Below, one piece after another: positions 20,382 to 32,320 of a stretch of DNA of 64,000 bases; positions within the stretch are counted from its first letter, which is position 1; the number at the start of each line of letters is the position of its first letter. The DNA comes from Hymenoscyphus infarciens (Eukaryota > Ascomycota > Leotiomycetes > Helotiales > Helotiaceae), in the NCBI GenBank assembly GCA_001414345.1, contig LLCB01000127.1, positions 1 to 64,000 on the forward strand, in the 5' to 3' direction. Made by a program: the position numbers and the translations under genes. The notes below the pieces were generated by a model. That model saw only the letters and a program-made list of their open reading frames with translations. It was not told where the DNA came from and did not search any database.

Positions 20382-22300
20382 TTACAGAGCTTTTGGCTCG
20401 TATGCTGGAGGTGGCGAGTCTTCCCTCATTGCCTGGGATTGCGAAGACCAGAAACCTTCCCTGGCGGCCTTCTCGTCATGGGCACGACGAGCTATCTCAC
20501 CAGCCATTTTCATAACCCAAGCCTGCTCCAATATTCCACCGGCTGCTGAAGAGTCGACGAGAACCGGGGCGGGTTGGAGGAATGGGTGGTTTGGCACACT
20601 AGAGCCCTCTCCAGATGCAGGGTTACTTGCCTTCTCCATTGAGTATGAAGAAGCATTCGTGTATGAGGGTCTGTTTTCGCGAGAGAAAGTTTGTGCGGGT
20701 GGTTCCGTCATTTGAGGGGCAGGTTCCAAGATAGCTTGTTCGGGAGCAGTTTTTGAGCTCAAGGCTGATCTTATTGGTCGTAATTTTCGTGGAGAATCTC
20801 CAAGATCAATACTACTGGTACGGAAGCGCACCTTGCCAGATGGGGATTTTGGTGGTGTGAGAATGTTGTCTTCGGGCTCCTCCGGGATATACGTCGAGAA
20901 TGCAGGCTCAGAAGCATGCACATCTGTGTTTTCACTTCCTCCGCTCTCACTATGCACATCATCTGTAGTCTTGGACCTTCGAAGATTGACAACCCGATTT
21001 TTCTTCTTGCGCATATGTGATCTTGAATGTCGACCAGCTCCTAAAGCAAGGCCTGTGGTCGCAGAATTCAGACTCACAAGCGATGGTCGTGAAGGCATGT
21101 GACCATGTCCATCATCGGAAGATTTATTAAAGGTGTATGTCGTGCTTGTGCTCGGTGCGTAACTGTGACTCCTTACTAATGGAGTTACTGGTGTGGAAGT
21201 ACCCGCCGTATCTCCACGTTCCGTTGGTCCGGCCCATGCTCGGAATACTGCATCTCGAATAGAGGGTGTAAATAAACTGAGAGTTCGATGTGACTCCGTC
21301 AAGGCCGAGAGTTTTACCAAGTTCTTTTGCGAGAACAACGATTGTGTTTCGGAGCCTCCATCCAATTGCAAATTAGATATCTCATTGGCATCCAAAACAT
21401 TCCCTCTCGCATCAACCGCATCTTGTGGGGGACTATCCAGTGGGTTGATTGCTATCTCTTCCTTATCCTTGGTTTCTGCTTGTGCTCTTTCTTCCTCTTC
21501 CTTCACTCCAGATTCTGGGCACCATAATCTTAACGAGAGTCTATGGATGATGGCTGGTAACTCATCCATCATTAATGTCCGCAGCTGCTTTTCGATTTCA
21601 TTTTGGAGATAATCCCGGACGAACGGTATCGAGTCGAACGTCGAGGAAACTTTGAGTGATTCGAGGGGATCATTGCGGAACACCAGAGTCAGACCCTTTT
21701 GTCTCGAGAATACCAGTATGATAAACGCGGATAGCTTGATTTCGGACAAGGTAATTTGGAGGGGTATCGTCAATCCGGAGGAGGCAGCTAGTGGCATGGG
21801 TGACGTAAACGAAGGCTTCGAAAATAAATACGTATTGAGGGGGTTCGCCTATATTGTTGATATATTAGTTTTTTGTTTATATAATGACCGGGATAATGTG
21901 GGGAAGCTCCACGCTCGGATCCATTGCACGAAATTGTTTTCAATGCAGCGAGAACGCAAACAGGTATTTCCGAATTCTTCCAACTGCCGGATTGTAAAAG
22001 GGGAGGGGGATAAGGGAGATTGTTGTGACGCACCTGAACCCGCGTTTTGAGGGTCAAAAAGGCATCGCCAGAATAGCACATCTTGAAAATGCCTCGAAAT
22101 CGATCCTCTGCCAGATCCCCAATCTCCAGTATTTCCAGCTCGGGTGGTGTTGTACCCAGGTTGAGTTCGTTGACCAGAATGTCGTCGACGATAATTGGAG
22201 GTTTGGGTGATTTATTGAGAGCGGTGGTCAGCATCTCCTGTGCCCTCTTGTAAAATTCCGCATCTGCCGTTAAAGGCGACCAGTTAAAGTTGAACGCCAT
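20382..22300 (-). CDS. mdm34: Mdm34, ERMES complex subunit
   Basis: Exons 22034 to 22300 and 20382 to 21848 with a 185-nt intron (GTGCGT...ATAG, phase 0) give 577 residues. The N-terminus [10 protein letters not shown] and the blocks [19 protein letters not shown] and [20 protein letters not shown] are diagnostic of Mdm34; the lipid-binding SMP domain spans roughly residues 1 to 190 and is contiguous only after splicing. The remainder is Ser/Pro-rich, with an Arg/Lys patch ([20 protein letters not shown]) and a C-terminal PPPAY at residues 568 to 572, a PPxY motif of the kind bound by Rsp5-type ubiquitin ligases. In yeast, Mdm34 sits in the outer mitochondrial membrane and with Mmm1, Mdm10 and Mdm12 tethers ER to mitochondria and moves phospholipids. 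The length is ordinary for this family in filamentous fungi. Confidence 0.95.
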
Positions 22301-22944
22301 CTTATTGTCGCATTAGAGGTAAGAGGTGTGCGATTCAATCTTCGACGAGAAGATCGGATCGGAGACGATGTTGAAGGGGGAGTCGGTCGTGTCTTTCCGG
22401 GTCGCGTGAGGATCCTTTGGCCAGAACCTGACCTTGACCCAGTGATAAGGATTTTGTTGGTGACTGTGCCGGGTGGTTGCGTCGCGTAGAAGGGTCGAAT
22501 GCCTGGGTCAATGAAGAAACAGGTTGGCGTATTTATCGGCGCGATTCGAAGTGGTGTACGTGGTGGGTGTAATTAAAGTGGTGGGCGACGGGAGTTCGTG
22601 ATGGTGTTGTGGGTGAAGGGAAAGCCTAAGAAAGGGATTTTGGTGGAACCCTGAGCGAAATGACGCTTTTCCGGCTCCACCCCCGTCACGTGTTGACTCT
22701 ATTCCCGAATCTTTTTCTTCAACCTGAAGCTCGAGGTAGCATACGGAGCTCAAGACCTCTTCTACTAGTGAGTAATTGCTTTGATTGTATGTCAAATCAT
22801 ATTGCAACAATACCTAATACTCAAAGTTCTGTGTCAAAAACACCATTTGTTATTCACTTCAATTACGTAGTACTGTTTACCCCTCACTCGGTTTGTTTTG
22901 AATCAGAGTTAGTCCTGCTTTAAAAAACGTGATTTTCTAAAAAT
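22301..22944. other. Upstream region of mdm34
   Basis: Moderate-GC sequence with no supported gene; it must hold the mdm34 promoter and 5' untranslated region. The short frames on both strands (for example 22508 to 22810 minus) have no motif. It ends where the AT-rich MITE-like element begins. Confidence 0.5.
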
Positions 22945-23363
22945 AAAAAAAAGGTTATAAACACCTCTTTTATAACTAACCCCCTTATATTACTCTATAA
23001 CCACGCCTCTAGGGCTTAAACCCTACGAATCAATATCAATTAAGCTTTAGTAGTTCCTAACTAAGTATATCTATAGATATTTATATATAGAGACCTAGTT
23101 AAAGAAAATTATTAAGAGAGGCAAAACCTTAAGTTCGTAAGGCTTAGACTCGGTCGCGCGCTAAGACCTCTACTCGTAGCCTTTACCATTCTACCTCTCT
23201 TAAGACTATTAAAGAATAACGCTTCTAGAGTATATAAAAAGTATATAAAGCTACTAAGAAAATGCTTAAGTTTAATTGCCTTATAGGGTTTAAGCCCTAG
23301 AGGTGTGGTTATAGAGTAATATAAGGGGGTTAGTTATAAAAGAGGTGTTCGTAACCTTTTTTT
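22945..23363. mobile_element. MITE-like element with about 80-bp terminal inverted repeats
   Basis: Bases 22945 to about 23025 match the reverse complement of about 23284 to 23363 with only two or three differences. Outer ends are an A7/T7 run plus AGGTTAYRAACACCTC, inner ends GGGCTTAAACCCT. The 260-base centre is AT-rich and non-coding. The length, long perfect arms and lack of a gene fit a miniature inverted-repeat transposable element or a hairpin-forming relic. I cannot define a target-site duplication because both flanks are A/T-rich. Confidence 0.8.
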
Positions 23364-23911
23364 AATAGAGCGGATTAGTTAAAGTAGAACGTGCACATCG
23401 CTGTATCTTAACTTCTAACAATTTTTCTAGATAGCCCGTTATAACCTATAGTCCCTCCGTCAGTTCTCACAAGCTACTTAACAAATAGCTTATCAACTAC
23501 TACTTGGTAGTAAGCTACTAATGAAGTAGTCAAATGACACCTCGGCCTTCCTTTACGAGACAACTTCACCTGCACCTCGCCTGAGGACCTTGAGAGACGT
23601 AGTACAGCTATGCAAGCAATAGGGGGGTAATCATGGAATAAGTGTAACCATTGTTGTTTGTTTTGATTCTTCAATCCATCTTGAATAAGGAACCGTGAAT
23701 ACTTAGTGGCAGCTCACCACAGGCATACTTTTCCTACCCTCCGTAAGGCCGTGCCTTTAATAAAGACACCACTCTTACGTGCCTTCCTTAGTGCGAAGGA
23801 CATGCATAAATCCACAACCCACACAGCCCCCTGCGAGTGTGTGATAGCGCCATCGTGATGAAAAGTACGCCACGGGGCGTAGTAAATTGTCTACCGCCCG
23901 TGATCGGGGGC

Positions 23912-24358
23912 TAAGCCACCAAAGAAAAGTAAGCTTGGGATCGAGGGATAAGCTACCAAAGAAAAGTAAAGTAAGCTTGGAAGCGAAGGATAAGCCACCA
24001 AAGAAAAGTAAAATAAGCTTAGAAGCGAAGAATAAGCCACTAAAGAAAAGTAAGCTTAGAATCGAGGGATAAGCTACCAAAGAAAAGTAAAGTAAGCTTA
24101 GAAGCGAAGGATAAGCCACCAAAGAAAAGTAAGCTTAGGATCGAGGGATAAGCCACTAAAGAAAAGTAAAGTAAGCTTAGAAGCGAAGGATAAGCTATCA
24201 AAGAAAAGTAAAATAAGCTTAGAAGCGAAGGATAAGCTATCAAAGAAAAGTAAAGTAAGCTTAGGATCGAGGGATAAGCCACCAAAGAAAAGTAAAGTAA
24301 GCTTGGGATCGAGGGATAAGCTACCAAAGAAAAGTAAAGTAAGCTTAGAAGCGAGGGA
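23912..24358 (+). repeat. Minisatellite: 11 units, eight of 42 bp and three of 37 bp
   Basis: Units start at 23912, 23949, 23991, 24033, 24070, 24112, 24149, 24191, 24233, 24275 and 24317. The consensus begins TAAGCYACCAAAGAAAAGTA and ends AAGCTTAGAAGCGAAGGA. Units 1, 4 and 6 are 37 bp and lack a 5-base TAAAG/AAGTA duplication. Each 42-bp unit carries two TAAGC cores, so it looks like a dimer of the TAAGC monomer seen in arrays further right. The 37-bp units break any long reading frame, so the Lys/Pro-rich and Leu/Phe-rich frames across it are unlikely to be protein. Confidence 0.95.
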
Positions 24359-24711
24359 TAAGGTAATAATAAGGTCGCCGCTATAAGAGTGACCAGCGAG
24401 CACTTACACAGCATAGGAACACACTAGTAAATAGAAACCTATGTTATCTTATTTATAAAGTTTAGATAAAATAAATTATTATTACCGTCAATATGTTCAC
24501 GATGCCTATATTACCATCGCTGACCGCCTATGTTGATTACTCTAGTAGAGCTGGAAAAAGATCTCTCTATTTAATATTAGCCAAAGTTTTAACTCTACCT
24601 AGATAAGGAAAGAACTTACGATTTTACTGAAGTCAGTCTCGCCTAGCTCTATTTACTAGTTATCTAAACTTGTTACAACCTCTTACGATAATATATTGTT
24701 ATTTACTAATG
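24359..24711. other. AT-rich spacer, nothing recognised
   Basis: Follows the minisatellite and precedes the 3' end of the minus-strand relic. No repeat, gene or RNA is visible. Confidence 0.4.
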
Positions 24712-25690
24712 CTAACACGTCTGTAAGAACTCTATTAAGATTAAAAGACTAAATTTAGACAGTTCTAACTTACTAGCTAGTATCTCCAGCTCTGGTTCCA
24801 GTACTAGCTCTGCCTCTGATGGTTCCGGCTCAAGATCGTTTCTAAGACCTAAGACCTCTATGATTTTCTTCTTCTGGCTAGCCGTAACATGTAATCTTAT
24901 AGCCTCTAACGAAATTAATACCTCTAAGATAGCTCTTTCCTTATCACTTCCTTCGAACCTCCTAGTAATCATCTTCCCGCCGTCCTCCTTCTACTAATCT
25001 GTATATTCTGCCTAAATCGGTGCTTTATCCTTCTGTAAACATACTAGCCCCTCAGTAAGAAGTTTGGATTTAGCATTTTTAAAAGCCAGCCTCACAATGT
25101 TGTCAAGGATCTGCTTTAGAGCTTTGTTAAAGCTATGATCGTAGAAGCCTAGGTCCTGGAGCAGAGCCTGCCAGACTTTGTCAGAAGTATAAGCTTTATT
25201 AAGATAGTCTGTTTTTCGGAAGAATTGGAAGATATCGCTCTTCTGTTTAGCGGAAAGGTTAATCGAAGTAACACTCTTCTATATTAGCTTCAAAAGCAGA
25301 ATACCATTCAGCCTCCTTCGTTTATCGGTTTGCAATTCCTTAGCAGTCAGGGCCCCGGCTTGGTCGCTTGTTAATTGGTCCCATCGTACAACTACCCATG
25401 TATTATCGGTATCCTTATTTGGCTCCTCGTCCACTTCATCGTCGCCTTCCTTACCCTCTTCCTCGCCCTAAACTTCCTTCTCTGTAGGCTATCTATCGCT
25501 CTTGATATTCTGCCTCTTCTTTACCTTTGCTTCTTTTAATAGGATAATAAATCGGAGATTGCCTTTCTTATCCTTTAGATAAGGTGTAATTCTCCTTATA
25601 ACATCCTCACTCTTCTTTAGTGGTCGTCCTAGAATCAATTTCGTTATATTATCTCTTGAGACGATATTTGTAAATAGAAGGGGGTAATTG
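24712..25690 (-). pseudogene. Lightly RIP-mutated gene of unknown function, about 325 codons
   Basis: The minus-strand frame ending at 24712 can be read upstream to about 25690 without a frameshift. It is interrupted by six stops, all TAG, as expected for CAG (Gln) or TGG (Trp) codons after CpA-to-TpA change. Readable blocks include KKSEDVIRRITPYLKDKKGN, an acidic stretch, NTWVVVRWDQLTS, FFRKTDYLNKAYTSDKVWQ and a final ITRRFEGSDKERAILEVLI followed by an acidic Leu-rich tail. Composition is soluble and helical. I do not recognise the family. Only the last 86 codons are still open. It could be a transposon accessory gene or a host gene caught by leakage of RIP from neighbouring repeats. Confidence 0.75.
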
Positions 25691-25904
25691 ATATATAGTA
25701 ATAGATAGTGAATCGAAATAGTAATAAAGATAATTAGGCGTTATAAAAAGCGCAGTTGTAGAGTAACTGTAAAGGTGAGCCGCGAGAGTCGTATTCGAGC
25801 TTTATATATGAATTGTTTCTAAAGAGCTAAAAGACGGTTATTATAAGCAAGAGACACGTCTCCTGTCTTCTGTTGTAGTGTGGTTGTTGATTAAAGTGAG
25901 GTTA

Positions 25905-25995
25905 TTGAGTAAGGTACCTACCTGTGAGTAAGCTAGCCTAATAGGAGTAAGCCAGTCTCTCCAGTAAGCCTTTAGCGCACTTCCTTAAGCCTATG
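25905..25995 (+). repeat. Small GTAAGC-core cluster
   Basis: GTAAGGTACC, GTAAGCTAGC, GTAAGCCAGT and GTAAGCCTTT follow one another at roughly 15- to 20-base spacing. This is the same core as the arrays between 31 and 58 kb and marks the edge of the repeat-rich block. Confidence 0.55.
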
Positions 25996-26229
25996 AAAGT
26001 AACAACTCAGCACTATACAGAGTTTGTTCAAAGAACGATAGAAATTCCAGCAAGTAACACCAGTAACAGAACCTTCAGCACCGCTGCCGAGTATAACGAG
26101 AAGAAGAATCTTATCCCGCCTTTACAATCGTCCTATCCTCTTAATCGAAATCCGTATTCTGTTTCTAGTTCTATCACGCTATTAAACCTACTCGACTAAG
26201 CGAGCGCAGCGGCCGTGATATTATCTCTA

Positions 26230-29200
26230 CTTAAAGACTAGCTCTAGAAGTAAGCACATATTACATACCTTACCAACTCTAATTATATAAAGATATAATA
26301 CTAATAAGGTAGATAACTCTTAGAGCTTATAGATTACTTTAAAATTAATACTATAACTCTAACTAGTTATATCTTAACTATATATAGTAGAAGAGGTTAT
26401 AAGTTCTTAATATAAGTATAATACTAGGTTATAAAGAAAGAACTTAAGAGTATTATTAAGAAGATACTTATTCTAATATACTATTAGAAACCCTTTATCT
26501 TAAAAAAGTTAGACTTTATTATTAATATTTTAGCTATTTTAGTTATAAGAATATATTATTACTTACTCTAAAAGAATAGTAAGATATTTACTATAAGTAT
26601 ATATAAAATTAATACTATTATAGCTAATTAAGAGCTAGATATAGCCTCTAATATTACTCTTTCTAATAAGTACTAGAACTTTAAAGAGGTATTTTCTAAG
26701 GCTATCTTAGATACTCTCCTACCTTATTAATACTATAACTATAAGATTAATCTTAAAGGTCTAAATACTCTTAGATATTCCCTTTTATATAAGATATCTA
26801 TAAAAGAGTTATTAGCTATAAAGGAATATATCTTAGAGAATCTCTATAAAAGGTTTATTAAATATAGCTAGTCTCTCTTTACTACTCCTATTCTATTTAT
26901 AAAGAAAGTAGATAAAAGGCTATATTTCTATATTAACTTCTAAAAACTTAATAATCTTACTTAAAAAGACTATTATCTATTACCTCTAATTAATATATAT
27001 ATTAGTTAAGCTTATATTTTTACTAAGCTAGATATCTAGTAAGCTTTCTACTATATATAAATAGATCTAAATACTAAAGAATTAACTACCTTTTATATCT
27101 ATTATATAATATATAAGTATAAGGTTCTACTATTTAGTCTAATAAATAGCTTATCTATCTACTAATACTATATAAACAACGTCTTATTTAACTATCTAAA
27201 CAACTTTTACTCTACCTATTTAGATAATATCCTTATCTACTTATTAAATATCTTTAAATATAAAAAGTATATATAAAAAGTCTTTTAATATTTTAAAAAT
27301 ACTAAGTTATAAGTTAATATTAAGAAGTATAAGTTTAATATTAAGAAGATAAAATATCTTAAGTTTATTATTAGTACTAATAAAATTAAAGTAGACCTTA
27401 AAAAAGTCTTAGTAGTATAGAAATAGTAAGCTCTAGAAATAGTAAAAAGCGTTTAGAGCTTTCTTAGTTTTTATAACTTTTATTAAAGGTTTATCTAAAA
27501 CTATAGTATAATTATAAAGCTCTTAGTATATCTAACGTAGAATAACATACTTTTTAATTTTAATAAGAAGTACTAAAAAGCGTTTAAAGACTTAAAAGTA
27601 GTACTTACCTCTATACTAATCCTTTACTACTACTCTCTTAACCTCTCTACTATAATTAAAATAGACGCTTTAGATAGAATTATTACTAGAGTATTATAAT
27701 AATAATAAGCTAATAGAGAATAGTACCTTATAACCTACTTTAGTAAAACTATGTCTTTAGCTAAGTATAACTATGAAATATATAATAAAGAGCTACTTAC
27801 TATTATATACTTACTTATAAAATAGAGACTAGAACTATAAAGTACTTATTTAAAGATCTATATTTATATTAATTATAAGACGCTTAAGTACTTTATAACT
27901 ACTAAGTAACTTACTACTTATTAAGTAAGATAAGCTAAAGCCTTAGCTAAGTACTATTTTATTATTATGTTCTATTTAAGGTATAAGAATAGGAAGATAG
28001 ATACTTTAACTTATAAAGTAAATAAGATATACTTATAAAAAGAACTTAAAGAAAAGTACTAGACTTATATACTCTTAATAAAGGAATAAGTTAATATAAA
28101 AGTACTTAAAGATTTAGAAGTTAAAATAAGCTTAATTATACTAGCTCTAGTTAATAAAGACTACTTCTAAGAATTATTTATACTTTTAGAACAAATCTAC
28201 TAAGTAAATAAAGATATTATAACACTTTAAGTTATATAAACATAAGCTAAAACTAATACTAATTCCTTATATATCTTAAAAAAAGGCCTTTTACTTTACT
28301 AAGACTACTTAGTAGTACTAGATATAAATATATTAAAAATAGACCTAATTTATAAGGCTTATAATTAAATACTTTTAGTTTATTTAAAAAGAGATAAGAT
28401 CTACTAGATTCTACATTTAAGATATATCTAGTAAAATATAAAAGCTAATATTATAAGATATATATAAAACTACTATAAATATAAAAGACTAGACGTTTTT
28501 TAAAATAAAATACCTAGCTACCTATACTTACTCTTAATACTACTATATATATAGTAATATATAACTATAGATTTTAAGTCTTTTCTAGTTAATAAGTATA
28601 GTTATAATAATATATTTATAGTAATAGACTACTTATCTAAGTAGTCTATTTTAATACCTTACTATAAGAATATTACTTCTAAATAGATAACAAGGTTATA
28701 TATTAAGTATATTCTATAATACTATAAGATTCTAGAAAGTATAATATTAAATAGAGGCTCTTACTTTATTATCACGTTCTAGAAAGAGTTTACTTAAATC
28801 CTAAGTATTTAACTTTAACTCTTTACTATAAACTACGCTTAAACTAATAACTAGACTAAGATTATAAATTAATACTTTAATTAGCACTTATAGTTATATA
28901 TTAATTATTATTATACTAATTAGTCTAAGATCTTTCTAATAATAAACTATATATAGTTAATACTACTTTATAGTATTATTAGAATATTACTTTTTAAGTT
29001 ATAAAAGAGATATATACTAAGAACCTTATTTAACTAGTAAATACTAGAACTAGCTAATATAAAAGAATAGCTATTATAAGAAGAGGCTATAGTAGTTATA
29101 AAGATAATCTAAGAGGTCTTAAACGTTAGCTAAGTAAATATATTAAAAGCTTTATAAAAGAAGAAATAAAACGTAAATAAATATAAATAAGACGTCGATT

Positions 29201-29700
29201 TTAGAGTAAGAGATATAGTCTTTATTATAATAAAGGACTAGATAACTTAACAACTAAGCTAAAAGCTAGACTACTAGATAGCTAGTCCTTTTAAGATCTT
29301 TAAAGAAGTAGGTTCTACTTTCTAATTATAACTACTAGCTTCTATTAAAGTTTACTCTATTTTTACTCCTAAGAAGTTATATAAAGCTATAGATAATCCC
29401 TTACTAGAATAGGTAGTTATACTACCTCTACTAATTATTATAAACAAAGAAGAGGAATAGAAGGTTAAAGAAATACTAGCTAGTAAGAAGAGATAGTAGT
29501 CCTTTTATTACTAAATTAAGTAGAAAAGCTATAATAAAGACTTTAATTAGTAGCTAGCTTAATAACTAATATATATGTTATAACTAGTAGAGAGGTTCTA
29601 TTTAGAGAAGCTAAAGATAGCTAGTCTCTTAAAAGCTCTTCTACTATAGAAAGTAGTATATAAAGCTAGAAGAGAAGATTATAATAAGCTAGAGGTTAAT
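26230..29700 (+). mobile_element. Ty3/gypsy chromovirus pol relic, heavily RIP-mutated
   Basis: Plus-strand translation that tolerates stops shows the expected order: protease-to-RT linker (FKEVFSKAILDTLLPY, about 26690), reverse transcriptase (PILFIKKVDK at 26890; the active-site box reads YLDN instead of YLDD at about 27217), RNase H (27.6 to 27.9 kb), integrase core (28.55 to 29.05 kb; NRGSYF stands where SDRGSQF is usual) and a C-terminal chromodomain (about 29.44 to 29.57 kb). Stops are TAA/TAG throughout, and TpG and CpA are almost absent, as RIP predicts. No gag or LTR was recognised, so it is 5'-truncated or its ends are too decayed to see. It cannot encode active enzymes. Confidence 0.9.
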
Positions 29701-31140
29701 ACTTCTATATTAAAAGAGGATAAAGCTACTTAGTTATAGAAGGCCTGTTTAAAGAAGGGAGTAGTATAATAGTCCTAGTTATATACGTTACTTATATAAC
29801 TAGGTTATTCTAAGACTTTACTAAAGCTTTACTTAATATATATATATAAAGCTAGAGTACCTATACTCTTCGCTTTTCTCTTTAGTTTAGTTTTCCTTAA
29901 TATTAGATACTATTCTATAAGCACTCTCTTTGTGTATTTATAGAGAGCCGTTATATTAAGTATACTACTAAAGTACTTAAGTTAGATTATTTAATACTCT
30001 TAGAAGTACTTATTATAATAGATTATTATCTCTTAGCTTTTAAACGTAGTAAAAGAATATTTATAAGAACTCTATACTTTTATAGATATTTAATTTAGAC
30101 TAGAATAAGCTAAATAAATATTATTAATTATCTAATAATTTACTAGTATATACTATAGTACTTATATTAAATCTACGCTTTAAATAGTAGTATATTAATA
30201 AGTACTAGAAAAAAGCTTTTTAAGACTCTATTAGAGATTTAGTACTTAATCTCTAGAAGGAATATTATCTTATAACCTTAGTATTACTTAATAATCCGAC
30301 TATTACTACTACTACTCTAAATAACGATAATAATCTCTTTTTCTTATTTCTTTATACTATTTTTAATAAGATTAATAATAAATCTACTACTAATAAATAT
30401 AAGTTCTATTATATCTCTTCTACTATACTAATATAAAAAAAATCTATTAAATAATAGCTTAAGCCTATCTAATAAAAGTAGTATTTAAATCTCTATTAAA
30501 GAGCTTTTAATATACTTTTAATATCTACTATATCTACTAGACTAGAGTAACTCTTCTCTAGTACTAAAGTTACGATTACTAATTATTAGAACTGTCTTAG
30601 TATACTCTTAATAAACGCTTTATATATCTAGAGTCTTAGTTTAGTTTACTTAATATAGAAGATATAGTAATAAAAGTTAAAAGAGAGATTAGAGTATTAG
30701 AGAAGAAAGATATTAAGAGAATTATAAAGAAGATTAATACTTTAATTACTACTAAAGAGCTACTTTTAAGTTAAAAATAGTAGCTCTTTTTACCTATAGT
30801 TTTTAAAACTATAATAGTTTACGTAGTTAGTTTTATTAATTTATTACTTAGTTCTATTAATAGTACTAAAACCGTAGTATAGTTTAGTATATTTAAAACT
30901 AGACAAAAACTACTAAAACTATACTATTCTCTATACTACTATTAGTAGCTTCTAACTACTAGTCGAAGTTAACTCGTAAGCTAGCGATTTACTATATACT
31001 AAGAATATTATTAATAATAATATAAGAAAAACAAATATAATAAGATAAGAGAGTAGAGCGTAATTAGTCTCTCTATTACTTTAGACTTTTAACTTAAAGT
31101 TATAATATTTAAATAAACTAAGTAATAAAACACTAAGTTT
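29701..31140. other. AT-rich RIP-mutated sequence, unassigned
   Basis: As strongly mutated as the gypsy relic. One stretch (about 30650 to 30780 plus) reads as a charged helix (EIRVLEKKDIKRIIKKINTL), so coding sequence was once present. I cannot name the element. It may be the remainder of the retroelement or a separate transposon. Confidence 0.5.
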
Positions 31141-31189
31141 TAGTAGAGTTCTTAGCGAGTATAGATAGCTCTGGCTCTTATAGACGAAA

Positions 31190-31560
31190 GTAAAGGTAAG
31201 CTGCGAATTCACGAGTAAGCTTACTATATCTATAGTTGAAACGTAAGCTTATAATAGAAAAGTAAGCTGCTGATTTACGAGTAAACCCTACTAAGCTCTC
31301 TCGTCGCAAATCCTACCATATCTACGTAAGCTCCTAGTGACTAAGTAAACTGCTAATTCATAAGTAAGTTTTCTCATATATCGCAAATCTCTATCTAAAG
31401 CTAAGCCTCGAATTGAAGAATAAGCTACTAATCTACAAGTCAGCTACTAACTGTTAAGTAAGCTACTAACTGTCAAGTAAGCTACTAACTGTCAAGTAAG
31501 CTCCGTAAGTAAACGATAGGTAGTATATAAGCTACTTATTAGTTAGTAAATAAGCTATAT
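31190..31560 (+). repeat. GTAAGCT-core repeat cluster with a 19-bp tandem
   Basis: GTAAGCT or GTAARCT occurs about every 20 to 40 bases. Within it, three perfect or near-perfect 19-bp units GCTACTAACTGTCAAGTAA lie at 31443, 31462 and 31481. Orientation is uniform. No protein frame. Confidence 0.85.
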
Positions 31561-32320
31561 AGAGGAGTGATATTCTATATATACCCCGGGTTAGGATCTA
31601 TTATACTTAAGAAACAAAGCAAAAGTAATATATAGCTATAAATTAAAGCGTAAAGTATTAAATCTAAGTAAGTTATAAAAAGGAAAGGTATAAAGAAGTC
31701 ATTCTTTTCTGATTTTCCTTAGTAAGGTATTTACGATAGTCTTATTACTAAGGTGAAAAGGGTAGAATTTAGTAGAGAAAATCAGTTTAAATCAATTTTA
31801 CTAGGATATAACCTAGTAATGAATTATATATAGTTTAGAAGACTTATAAGGTAATATTAAGGTATGAAATCCTAATATATAGTCTTAAACAGCGACACGA
31901 GTATTAATAAAACCTCATAGGTATAAAACGCCTTCTAATATAATCTAATCCAAAGATATAAATAAGAAATAAGATGAGATTAATCTACTAGAAGATTAAT
32001 AATAAAATAGGCTACTAGAAGATAAATAATAAAACAAATATATACTAATCCTAGTACGCTAAACCGGAAACCCGGTTTAATAAGAAAAGAAAATTAGTTA
32101 AGACTATGGAATTATCTTTATATAAATGCTACTACTAAGCGTATCTCTTCTAAATAAGTAGAAGTAGGAAAGCTAGCCTAAGTTACTACTTCCTAGCCCT
32201 AGACTTTTTATCTATGAGCAGCGGTGTTTATAGAGGTATAAGGTCTTTTTTTTAGGCGAGGAGTTTGTCGAGAGATTCTAGAGATTCTTTAGGAGTTTAA
32301 GAAAGACGCGCTCTTTTAGT
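31561..32320. other. Mixed AT-rich spacer, no gene recognised
   Basis: Contains short palindromes (for example ACCGGAAACCCGGT near 32064) but no long frame or named element. It ends at the stop of the minus-strand relic C. Confidence 0.4.

Noticed and set aside
23775..24414. Leu/Phe-rich and Lys/Pro-rich frames across the 42-bp minisatellite
   Set aside because: They are by-products of the repeat; the 37-bp units shift the frame and no start or family supports a protein.
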